The notes under the pieces are model-generated. The model did not search any database. It saw only the letters and a program-made list of their open reading frames with translations, and had not been told where the DNA came from. From contig NZ_JANZKP010000031.1 in NCBI RefSeq assembly GCF_025642745.1, positions 1 to 39,311 of the forward strand: a DNA stretch of 39,311 nucleotides, given 5' to 3'. Shown one piece after another: positions 16,300 through 22,947 of the stretch. Source of the DNA: Cellulomonas sp. RIT-PI-Y (GTDB lineage Bacteria > Actinomycetota > Actinomycetes > Actinomycetales > Cellulomonadaceae). The stretch's first letter is position 1. Each line of letters opens with the position of its first letter. The translations under genes and the position numbers were made by a program.

Positions 16300-17304
16300 T
16301 CAGCTGGCCAGCGAGCCGTCCGAGGACAGCACCAGACCGATCGCCGACTCACCCTGCCGCACGGCGTCGCCGATCAGGCCGAAGTCGTAGGAGGTGAAGT
16401 CGCTGATCTTGATCCCGTAGGTGCCCTCCAGGCCGGGCTGGCAGAACGGGCGCTCGGTGCACTCGGCCGGACCGGCCAGGCTGACGCCGCCCGAGCAGTT
16501 CGTGGCGAGGTCGGAGAGCGTGGTCAGGTCGTGCTCGTCCGCGAAGGCCTGGGTCACCGCGAAGGCGTTCTGGTCCTGCGCGGCGGAGACCTTGCCGAAG
16601 GTCAGGCCTGCGGCCTCCCCGAGGGTGGTCAGCGCCTCGACCGTGGCGTCCACGTCACCGGAGGCCTGCGGCTCGGCGTCCGCACCGTTGGCGGCGGTGT
16701 TGAGGAACTCGGTCAGGGTCGCGGCGTACTCCGGGGAGACGGTGATCTGGCCGCTCTCCAGCGCCGGCAGGTAGGTCTCGCGGTTGCCGATGGTCTGGAC
16801 CTCGGTGGAGTAGCCCGCGGACTTCAGCACGGCGGAGTAGATCTCGGACAGCGTGGCGCTCTCGGAGAAGTTCGCCGCGCCGATCACCACGGACTTCCCG
16901 GCGCCCAGGCTGCTGTCGTCGGAGGCCAGGCCCTCGTCCTCGACGAAGGTCGCCGCCGCCTCGGAGGAGGTCTGGCGGTCGATGTCGACGGCCTTGTTCA
17001 GCTGGATCAGCTTGTCGGTGTCCAGCGCGTCCGAGACCTCGTCCAGCAGCGGGATGAGGTTCGGGTCGGCGCTGGCGGCGGCGGCGTTCACCGCCGGGAT
17101 GATGTTGTCCGCGTTCTGCAGACCCTTGTCGTCCTCCAGGACCACGAGCTGGTCCCCGGCGATCGGCTCGCAGACCGCGCCCTCGACGTCCGTGGCGGAG
17201 GTGGGATCGGCGGAACCGCCGCCGGACCCCGGGTCGCCACAGGCGGCGACGAGCAGGAGCACCCCCGCGGCGGTGGCGGCGAGAGTGGTGCGACGTGCCT
17301 TCAT
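16300..17304 (-). CDS. osmoprotectant (glycine betaine/choline-type) ABC substrate-binding lipoprotein, circularly permuted
   Basis: The 334-residue lipoprotein has a signal peptide ending in lipobox LVAAC (Cys22). It belongs to the OpuAC/ProX quaternary-amine binders, but the order is rearranged. Residues 53-127 (LVVLEDDKGLQNADNIIP ... LNKAVDIDR ... FVEDEG) match what is normally the C-terminal end of the family. A short linker (128-137) follows. Residues 138-334 start with SVVIGAANFSESATLSEIY, normally the mature N-terminus, and stop at GLVLSSDGS, which usually runs straight into LVVLEDDKG. Four extra Cys (45, 270, 282, 288) could form disulfides. ATG 17304 follows a GAAGAGGA site. It is the last gene of the minus-strand permease operon. 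Confidence 0.9.
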   Translation of the reverse strand: MKARRTTLAATAAGVLLLVAACGDPGSGGGSADPTSATDVEGAVCEPIAGDQLVVLEDDKGLQNADNIIPAVNAAAASADPNLIPLLDEVSDALDTDKLIQLNKAVDIDRQTSSEAAATFVEDEGLASDDSSLGAGKSVVIGAANFSESATLSEIYSAVLKSAGYSTEVQTIGNRETYLPALESGQITVSPEYAATLTEFLNTAANGADAEPQASGDVDATVEALTTLGEAAGLTFGKVSAAQDQNAFAVTQAFADEHDLTTLSDLATNCSGGVSLAGPAECTERPFCQPGLEGTYGIKISDFTSYDFGLIGDAVRQGESAIGLVLSSDGSLAS

Positions 17305-17387
17305 GAGTCCTCTTCCATCGGATGGCGGTGCGGGGTCAGGGGGCGGCGACGATCATTCGACCGGCGTCGCGCGGGGTCGGCAACCGC

Positions 17388-18143
17388 TCAGGCGGCCGCC
17401 GGGGTCACAGTCCGATCACGGTTGTCGGGCCGGGTCGGGGTGTCGTCCGGCTGCGGACTGGTGCTGCGGCGGGGGCGGCGACGGTTGCGCAGCGGCTCCG
17501 GCGTGGCCAGCCACTGGATCGTCGCCAGCACGCCCTCGATCACCAGGCAGAGCGCGGCGACCAACAGGGCGCCGGCCACCACCTGCCCGTACTTCTGCAG
17601 GGCCATCCCACTGACGATGATCGACCCGAGGCTCTTGCCGCCGACCAGCGCGGCCAGCGGCACGGTCGCCAGCACCTGGGTGGTCGCGGTGCGCAGCCCG
17701 GCGCCGATCAGGGGGAGCGCCAGCGGCAGCTCGGCCTGGAACAGGGCGCGGGAGCCGCTCATCCCCATCCCACGGGCGGCGTCCCGCACGTCCGGGTCGA
17801 CCTCCATCAGCCCGGTGAACGCGTTGGCCAGGATCGGCGGCACCGCGAAGATCGCCACCGCGATGATCGTCGCCCGGGAACCGAACAGGCCGGTCGAGGC
17901 GAAGATGGTCAGCAGGGCGAAGGTCGGCAGCGCCCGCGAGGTGTTGGCCAGCACGACGGTCAGCACCCCGCCGGAACGCCGGTGACCCAGCCAGATCCCC
18001 AGCGGCAGCGCCACGAGCGCGGCCAGCAGCACCGCGATGATGCTCAGGCGCAGGTGCTCCGCGCCCAGGGCGAGGACGCCGTTGCGACCGGACCAGTTGA
18101 GCGGGTCGTTCAGCCAGGTGAAGGCGTCGCGCAGCACGTCCAT
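17388..18143 (-). CDS. osmoprotectant ABC transporter permease (second)
   Basis: The 251-residue inner-membrane permease belongs to the OpuCB/OpuCD (BPD_transp_1) family. It has about five or six hydrophobic segments and the ATPase-contact EAA loop around DAARGMGMSGSRALFQAELP. The C-terminal 30 residues are Arg/Pro-rich and cytoplasmic. The ATG lies one base after the stop of the upstream permease, so the two are co-translated as a heterodimeric channel. The 83-bp gap to the binding-protein gene contains that gene's ribosome site but no terminator. Confidence 0.92.
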   Translation of the reverse strand: MDVLRDAFTWLNDPLNWSGRNGVLALGAEHLRLSIIAVLLAALVALPLGIWLGHRRSGGVLTVVLANTSRALPTFALLTIFASTGLFGSRATIIAVAIFAVPPILANAFTGLMEVDPDVRDAARGMGMSGSRALFQAELPLALPLIGAGLRTATTQVLATVPLAALVGGKSLGSIIVSGMALQKYGQVVAGALLVAALCLVIEGVLATIQWLATPEPLRNRRRPRRSTSPQPDDTPTRPDNRDRTVTPAAA

Positions 18144-18144
18144 C

Positions 18145-18864
18145 TCAGGCCTCCCGCCCGCGTCGGGCCCACGGCGTGACCGCGCGGCCGATCAGCCACC
18201 ACACCAGGTCCAGCAGCAGTGCCAGGGCCAGGCAGAGCAGCGTGGCCGTGAGGATCTCGGCGTGGTACTTGTTGTTGCGGAAGCCGCGGAAGATCAGTTC
18301 GCCCAGCCCGCCGTAGCCGACCGCCACCCCGACGGTGACCAGCGCCACCGTGGTCACGGTCGCCAGCCGGATCCCGGCGATCACCGCGGGCAGCGCGTTC
18401 GGCAGCTCCACGGTGAGCAGCAGGCGCAGGCGGCCGTAGCCGAGTCCCCGGGCCGCGTCCCGCACGCTGTCGTCCACGCCGCCCAGCCCGACGATGATGT
18501 TCCGGACCAGCACCAGCATGGCGTAGACGACCAGGCCGATCAGCACCGGGGTGCGCCCGATCCCGGTGAACGGCACCAGCACGGTGAACAGCGCCAGGGA
18601 CGGGATCGTGTAGAGCACCGAGGAGGTGCCGACGATCGGGGCGGCCAGCCGGGGCTGCAGGTGGGCGATCATCCCGAGCGGGACGGCGATCAGCACCGCG
18701 ATCGCGATCGCCTGCAGGGTGAGGCTGGTGTGCTGCTGCAACGCGTGGCTGATGTCGCCCCAGTTGCGCTGCACGTACTCCCAGGACAGCCACGGGTTGG
18801 CCGCGGCGTCACCGCCGGCCGCGGTCACGGCGGTTCTCGGAACTGCGCTGGTCAGGCCCATCAC
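18145..18864 (-). CDS. osmoprotectant ABC transporter permease (first)
   Basis: A 239-residue BPD_transp_1 permease with hydrophobic segments from about residue 45 onward and the EAA loop DAARGLGYGRLRLLLTVELP. The start is set at GTG 18864 because the minus-strand -10 box TAGCGT (18877-18872) ends exactly 7 nt before it; ATG 18861 is the immediate next codon, and ATG 18894 upstream would lie on the far side of that box. It is divergent from the ATPase gene. Together with the second permease, the permuted lipoprotein and the ATPase it forms a complete importer. Confidence 0.9.
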   Translation of the reverse strand: MMGLTSAVPRTAVTAAGGDAAANPWLSWEYVQRNWGDISHALQQHTSLTLQAIAIAVLIAVPLGMIAHLQPRLAAPIVGTSSVLYTIPSLALFTVLVPFTGIGRTPVLIGLVVYAMLVLVRNIIVGLGGVDDSVRDAARGLGYGRLRLLLTVELPNALPAVIAGIRLATVTTVALVTVGVAVGYGGLGELIFRGFRNNKYHAEILTATLLCLALALLLDLVWWLIGRAVTPWARRGREA

Positions 18865-18871
18865 CGCTGGA

Positions 18872-18877
18872 ACGCTA
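18872..18877 (-). promoter_or_regulatory. -10 box of the osmoprotectant permease operon
   Basis: TAGCGT on minus, within CCGGTAGCGT, 7 nt before GTG 18864. The same decamer is mirrored at the ATPase promoter. Confidence 0.5.
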
Positions 18878-18953
18878 CCGGGGGGCGCTGACATCCGCTG
18901 GTCGAACCGGGGTGATCGTGCCCGCAGACCGCGCGGGTGTCGGTGCCGACCGG

Positions 18954-18959
18954 TAGCGT
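18954..18959 (+). promoter_or_regulatory. -10 box of the osmoprotectant ATPase gene
   Basis: TAGCGT, within CCGGTAGCGT (18950-18959), 8 nt before ATG 18968. It is the exact inverted copy of the permease-side element. Confidence 0.5.
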
Positions 18960-18967
18960 CGTCGGCC

Positions 18968-19966
18968 ATGACGGCGATCGCGTTCGAGCACGTCCGCAAG
19001 GAGTACCCCGACGGGACGGTGGCCGTGGCCGACCTGTCGCTGGAGGTCCGCGAGCACGAGCTGCTTGCCCTGGTCGGGCCCTCGGGCTGCGGCAAGTCCA
19101 CCACGCTGCGGATGGCAAACCGCCTGGTCGAGCCCACCTCCGGCCGGATCCTGCTCGGCGGCGAGGACGTCACCCACGTCGACGCGGTGGCCCTGCGGCG
19201 CCGGATCGGCTACGTGATCCAGAACGTCGGCCTGTTCCCGCACCGAACGGTCGAGCAGAACGTCGCCACCGTGCCCCGACTGCTCGGCTGGGACCGGAAC
19301 CGCACCCGCACCCGGGTCGGCGAGCTGCTGGAGCTGATGGGCCTGGAACCCGGTCGCTACGCCAAGCGCTACCCGCACGAGCTGTCCGGTGGGGAACGCC
19401 AGCGGGTCGGCGTGGCCCGCGGCCTGGCCACCGACCCGCCGGTGCTGCTGATGGACGAGCCCTTCGGCGCGGTCGACCCGGTCGGCCGCCGACGGCTGCA
19501 GGCCGAGTTCCGCCGGATCCACTCCGAGATCGGCACCACCGTGATGCTGGTCACCCACGACGTCGACGAGGCGGTGCAGCTGGCCGACCGGGTCGCCGTC
19601 TTCAGCCGGGGCGGACACCTGGAGCAGCTGGACGACCCGGTGCGGGTGCTGACCGCCCCCGCCTCGGATGCGGTCGCCGACCTGGTCGGCAGGGACGCCG
19701 CCACCCGGCTCCTGGGTCTGGGCACCGTGGAACGCACCGACCTGCGCGAGATCGCGCTGGGGGAGGACCTGCCGACCGACCGGGCCACTGTCCGGGTCGG
19801 CGGCTCGCTGTCCGAGGCGTTCAGCGCGGTGGCCGAGTCGCGCTCCGGGGCGGTCCCGGTGCTCGACGGCGACCGCACGGTGGGCGTGCTGGACGGCGCG
19901 GGCGTCCTGCGCGCGCTGCGCCGGATCGTGGACGACGGGGTGCCCGAGCGGTCCGCCGCGCTCTGA
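18968..19966 (+). CDS. osmoprotectant ABC transporter ATP-binding protein
   Basis: The 332-residue ATPase has Walker A GPSGCGKST (37-45), the Q-loop, signature LSGGERQRV, Walker B LLMDEPFGAVDP and the H-loop THDVDEA. The C-terminal region (about residues 250-330) retains only one CBS-like repeat, so it is shorter than OpuA/OpuC ATPases with two CBS domains. It drives the divergently encoded permeases. ATG 18968 is supported by a leaderless -10 box; the upstream open frame overlaps the divergent promoter and was rejected. Confidence 0.93.
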   Translation: MTAIAFEHVRKEYPDGTVAVADLSLEVREHELLALVGPSGCGKSTTLRMANRLVEPTSGRILLGGEDVTHVDAVALRRRIGYVIQNVGLFPHRTVEQNVATVPRLLGWDRNRTRTRVGELLELMGLEPGRYAKRYPHELSGGERQRVGVARGLATDPPVLLMDEPFGAVDPVGRRRLQAEFRRIHSEIGTTVMLVTHDVDEAVQLADRVAVFSRGGHLEQLDDPVRVLTAPASDAVADLVGRDAATRLLGLGTVERTDLREIALGEDLPTDRATVRVGGSLSEAFSAVAESRSGAVPVLDGDRTVGVLDGAGVLRALRRIVDDGVPERSAAL

Positions 19967-19996
19967 GCCGCCCTGCCGGATCGCCGCCCTCGTGGG

Positions 19997-20002
19997 TAGC
20001 CT
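19997..20002 (+). promoter_or_regulatory. -10 box of the ATP-grasp gene (leaderless)
   Basis: TAGCCT ends 6 nt before GTG 20009. Confidence 0.45.
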
Positions 20003-20008
20003 GACCGC

Positions 20009-20926
20009 GTGACCCACACGATCGGCCTCGCCACCTGCGCCGCCCTGCCGGACCTCGACCCGGACGACCGTCCCCTGCTGGAGGAACTGGCCCGCCGCGG
20101 TCACGACGTCCGCCCGGTGGTCTGGAACGACCCCACCGTCACCTGGTCCGACTTCGATCTGGTCGTGGTCCGCTCCACCTGGGACTACACCGACCACCCG
20201 CGCGACTTCCGCTGGTGGGCCGAGCGGGTGTCCTCCGGCGCCAAGCTGCTGAACCCGGCATCGGCCATCACCTGGAACATCGACAAGCAGTACCAGCGGG
20301 CGATGGACCGGGCCGGTCTGCCGATCATCCCGACCATCTGGCTCGACCCGGACCGCAACTTCAACGCCCGCGCGATCCACACCCGGTTCCCCGCGTTCGG
20401 CGACTTCGTGATCAAGCCGACCGTCAGCGCCGGCGCCCGGGACACCGGCCGGTACGAGGCCGGCGTCACCAACTCCCGCGCGCAGGGCATCATGCACGCC
20501 AAGCGGCTGCTGGACGCCGGACGTCACGTCATGGTGCAGCGCTACCTCCGGCAGGTCGACGAGGTCGGCGAGACCGCGCTGGTCTACCTGGACGGGAAGC
20601 TGTCGCACGCCCTGCGCAAGGAGCCGCTGCTGACCGGGCCCTACGAGCAGGGATCGATGAGCGGCGTCCTCTACAAGGAAGAGGTCATGACCCCGCGCGA
20701 GCCCTCCGCCGCCGAGCTGGAGGTCGGCCAGCAGGTGATCGACGCGCTGCCCGGCCTGCTGAACGGCGTGACCGGGCCGCTGGCCTACACCCGGGTCGAC
20801 CTGGTGCCGGACGACGAGGGCAACCCCGTGGTCCTGGAGCTGGAGCTGATCGAGCCGTCGCTGTTCTTCGCGCAGGCGCCCGAGGCGGTGTCGCGGTTCG
20901 CGGACGTGGTCGAGGCGCGGCTCTGA
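20009..20926 (+). CDS. ATP-grasp domain protein of unknown substrate (DcsG/RimK-like)
   Basis: A 305-residue cytoplasmic protein with ATP-grasp organisation: an N-terminal pre-ATP-grasp region ending in VVVRSTWDYTDHP, a linker with the NKQYQ-like NIDKQYQRAMDRAGLP, the ATP-lid lysine in FVIKPTVSAGARDT, and the C-terminal metal-binding LELELIEPS. The general pattern resembles glutathione-synthetase-like ligases and the D-cycloserine cyclo-ligase DcsG, but no cycloserine genes are nearby. It would join a carboxylate to an amine through an acyl-phosphate; the substrate is not shown. It is monocistronic, with a leaderless promoter and a very strong terminator. Confidence 0.82.
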   Translation: MTHTIGLATCAALPDLDPDDRPLLEELARRGHDVRPVVWNDPTVTWSDFDLVVVRSTWDYTDHPRDFRWWAERVSSGAKLLNPASAITWNIDKQYQRAMDRAGLPIIPTIWLDPDRNFNARAIHTRFPAFGDFVIKPTVSAGARDTGRYEAGVTNSRAQGIMHAKRLLDAGRHVMVQRYLRQVDEVGETALVYLDGKLSHALRKEPLLTGPYEQGSMSGVLYKEEVMTPREPSAAELEVGQQVIDALPGLLNGVTGPLAYTRVDLVPDDEGNPVVLELELIEPSLFFAQAPEAVSRFADVVEARL

Positions 20927-20934
20927 CGCGGCCG

Positions 20935-20983
20935 GACATGACGAGGGCCCCGCACCGGATCGGTGCGGGGCCCTCGTCATGTC
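20935..20983. terminator. long bidirectional terminator hairpin
   Basis: A 23-bp perfect stem (20935-20957 with 20961-20983) with a 3-nt loop lies between the ATP-grasp gene (plus) and tRNA-His (minus). Confidence 0.88.
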
Positions 20984-21017
20984 GGGTGGTGAACCCTGCG
21001 GTTCATCGACCCTGTGG

Positions 21018-21091
21018 GGTGGCTAACGGGACTTGAACCCGCGACCCCCTGGACCACAACCAGGTGCTCTACCTACTGAGCTATAGCCACC
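21018..21091 (-). tRNA. tRNA-His (anticodon GTG)
   Basis: A 74-nt cloverleaf including the encoded G-1 (position 21091) opposite discriminator C73 (position 21018), the identity feature of tRNA-His. The acceptor is GTGGCTA/TAGCCAC and the anticodon loop TTGTGGT. CCA is not encoded. Confidence 0.96.
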
Positions 21092-21113
21092 ATGACCCTT
21101 GCGGGCCTGGACG

Positions 21114-21119
21114 AGTGTA
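21114..21119 (-). promoter_or_regulatory. probable -10 box of tRNA-His
   Basis: TACACT on minus lies 22 nt upstream of the mature 5' end. No convincing -35 is seen. Confidence 0.35.
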
Positions 21120-21163
21120 GCGGGTGTGGGGCCGTGCTGAGGAATCGGTGGCTGTCGCGGCCG

Positions 21164-21814
21164 TCACGTCGACTGGTGGGCGGCCGCGACCGACGTCGAG
21201 CTGACCTCGGCGGCGATCGCCTTGGCGGTCTTCGAGTCCGGTCCGGGCTGGGCGACCAGCAGGGCCGCGCGGTAGTAGCGCAGCTCGTCGATGCTCTCCA
21301 GGATGTCGGCGAGCGCGCGGTGGCCGCCGTTCTTCTTGGGGGAGGCGAAGTAGACCCGCGGGTACCAGCGGCGGGCCAGCTCCTTGATCGAGGAGACGTC
21401 GATGATCCGGTAGTGCAGGTGGGCCACCAGCTCGGGCATGTCGCGGTCCAGGAACACCTTGTCGGTGCCGACCGAGTTGCCCGCCAGCGGCGCCTTGCCC
21501 GGATCGGGCACCCAGGTGCGGACGTAGTCGAGGACCTGGCGCTGCGCGTCGGCCAGCGTGGTGCCGTCGGAGAGCTCCTCGATCAGACCGGAGGTGGTGT
21601 GCATGGTCCGCACGAAGTCGCCCATCTGGGTCAGGGCCTCGGCAGGCGGTGCGATCACCACGTCCACGCCCTCGCCGAGCACGTTGAGCTCGGAGTCGGT
21701 GACGACGGCCGCGACCTCGACGAGCGCGTCGGCGACGTTGTCCAGACCGGTCATCTCGCAGTCGATCCAGACGATGCGGTCGGCGCTGCCCTGCTGGTTG
21801 TTGACGGTGCTCAC
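21164..21814 (-). CDS. orn: oligoribonuclease
   Basis: The 216-residue DEDDh 3'-5' exoribonuclease degrades nanoRNAs to mononucleotides, including pGpG from c-di-GMP turnover. Motifs are WIDCEMTGLD (ExoI), GNSVGTDKVFLDRDMP (ExoII) and GGHRALADI (ExoIII, with the catalytic His). The GTG start at 21814 is fixed by the minus-strand -10 box TAGGCT (21827-21822), which ends 7 nt upstream; an in-frame upstream extension would cross the terminator of the next gene. Family length is slightly exceeded by a C-terminal Ser/Ala tail. Confidence 0.96.
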   Translation of the reverse strand: MSTVNNQQGSADRIVWIDCEMTGLDNVADALVEVAAVVTDSELNVLGEGVDVVIAPPAEALTQMGDFVRTMHTTSGLIEELSDGTTLADAQRQVLDYVRTWVPDPGKAPLAGNSVGTDKVFLDRDMPELVAHLHYRIIDVSSIKELARRWYPRVYFASPKKNGGHRALADILESIDELRYYRAALLVAQPGPDSKTAKAIAAEVSSTSVAAAHQST

Positions 21815-21821
21815 GGGGGTC

Positions 21822-21827
21822 AGCCTA
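21822..21827 (-). promoter_or_regulatory. -10 box of orn (leaderless)
   Basis: TAGGCT on minus, 7 nt before GTG 21814, with no Shine-Dalgarno. Confidence 0.5.
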
Positions 21828-21855
21828 CGGCCGGCCCGGCCCCGGACGCGGAAAA

Positions 21856-21896
21856 GGCCGGGGTCGTCGCGTGCTGCTGGGGCGACGACCCCGGCC
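21856..21896 (-). terminator. terminator after the 66-aa minus-strand gene
   Basis: A 15-bp stem (21856-21870 with 21882-21896) is followed on the minus strand by TTTT. This fits Rho-independent termination of the gene ending at 21909. Confidence 0.85.
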
Positions 21897-21908
21897 GGAT
21901 CCGGCGAT

Positions 21909-22109
21909 TCACCGCGCCACCGCACCCACCAGGGGAGCGGGGAGCAGGTCGTCGGACCATGCCCAGAGCGGGCTGGGATCCGGCGGCCGCTCGGGCTGCG
22001 GCTCGGCGGCCGGGGCGCTGCGTGCCCGGCGGGTGCGGGTCCGCGTGGCGGCGGCGATCCGGTCGGCGTGGTCGAGCAGGATCAGGTCGAAGGTGCTGGT
22101 GGGGTGCAT
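21909..22109 (-). CDS. small protein of unknown function (66 aa)
   Basis: I do not recognise the family. The protein starts MHPTSTFDLILLDHADRIAA, giving one amphipathic helix, followed by an Arg/Pro/Ala-rich middle and a Trp-containing end (LWAWSDDLLP). ATG 22109 follows an AGGAGA ribosome site, and a proper terminator with a T-run follows the gene, so expression is well supported. It is divergent from marR across a 152-bp region holding two GGTC-N6-GACC palindromes, so it may be under MarR control. It is too short and charged to be a membrane protein. Confidence 0.72.
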   Translation of the reverse strand: MHPTSTFDLILLDHADRIAAATRTRTRRARSAPAAEPQPERPPDPSPLWAWSDDLLPAPLVGAVAR

Positions 22110-22140
22110 GGTGGTGGGTCTCCTGTGAGCTGGGACAGCT

Positions 22141-22192
22141 GGGGTCTGGCCGGACCCCGGGGACGCACCGCGGTGTGGTCCAAGGAGACCAC
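22141..22192 (-). promoter_or_regulatory. paired GGTC-N6-GACC inverted repeats in the leader of the 66-aa gene
   Basis: GGGGTC-N6-GACCCC (22141-22158) and GTGGTC-N6-GACCAC (22175-22192) share the same core and spacing, with centres 34 bp apart. They could be two operator sites or two leader hairpins upstream of the minus-strand small gene. Confidence 0.45.
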
Positions 22193-22225
22193 CGACCGTC
22201 GACTCGGGTCATGCGATTTTCGGCC

Positions 22226-22255
22226 CTGACAGATCGTTGAACGGTCAACTATGAT
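22226..22255 (+). promoter_or_regulatory. marR promoter with embedded operator
   Basis: -35 CTGACA (22226-22231), an 18-nt spacer, then -10 TATGAT (22250-22255), ending 6 nt before the marR ATG. The perfect palindrome GTTGA-N4-TCAAC (22236-22249) fills the spacer next to the -10 box, an ideal place for autorepression. Confidence 0.65.
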
Positions 22256-22261
22256 GACGGG

Positions 22262-22774
22262 ATGACTGTCGACTGGCTCACTCCGGGGGAGCTGCGTGCC
22301 TGGACCCGGTTGGAGGCCGTGGCGGAGCTGCTGCCGGGCGCGCTGGACCAGCAGCTGCAGCGGGACGCCGGCCTGTCGCACTACGACTACCTGGTGCTGG
22401 CCAAGCTGTCCGAGGCGCCGGACCGCACGCTGGCGATGACGCAGTTGGCCGCGCAGACCAACGCCTCGCTGCCCCGGCTCTCGCACGTCGCGGCCCGGCT
22501 GGAGGCCCGCGGGCTGATCTGCCGTCGACGCAGCGCCGAGGACCGCCGGACGACTCTGGCCACGTTGACCGACGACGGCTGGTCGACGGTCCGGACGACC
22601 GCGCCGGGACATGTCGCGCAGGTCCGGCGGTTGGTGATCGACCGGCTCACGCCGGAGCAGGTCGAGCAACTGGACGCGATCGCGCTGGCGCTGCTGACCG
22701 CCCTGGACCCGGAAGGCCGGTTGCAGGCGCGCTGCACCGCGAGCGAGGAGGCTGCAGCGCCCGGTCGGCGGTGA
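22262..22774 (+). CDS. MarR family transcriptional regulator
   Basis: A 170-residue winged-helix regulator. It shows dimerisation helices at the ends, LSHYDYLVLAKLSEAPD leading into the DNA-binding domain, a recognition helix around ASLPRLSHVAARLEARG and the wing RRRSAEDRRTTLATLT. MarR proteins usually repress themselves and a neighbour and are released by small phenolic or oxidant ligands. The leaderless ATG and the palindrome in its promoter suggest autoregulation. The divergent 66-aa gene is the obvious candidate target. Confidence 0.93.
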   Translation: MTVDWLTPGELRAWTRLEAVAELLPGALDQQLQRDAGLSHYDYLVLAKLSEAPDRTLAMTQLAAQTNASLPRLSHVAARLEARGLICRRRSAEDRRTTLATLTDDGWSTVRTTAPGHVAQVRRLVIDRLTPEQVEQLDAIALALLTALDPEGRLQARCTASEEAAAPGRR

Positions 22775-22828
22775 CCCGGGTGGCACGCCCCGGCCGCGTA
22801 GGCTGTGGCCGCGCGCTCCGGCGCGTAT

Positions 22829-22901
<73 letters not shown>

Positions 22902-22947
22902 CGCCACATGTTTGGCCCTCACCCCCCGAACAGGCGAGGATGCCCCT

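Noticed and set aside
22226..22231. -35 box for the divergent 66-aa gene overlapping the marR promoter
   Set aside because: A TTGACC exists on the minus strand, but no TAnnnT lies at 16-19 nt from it, so I do not call a promoter for that gene.
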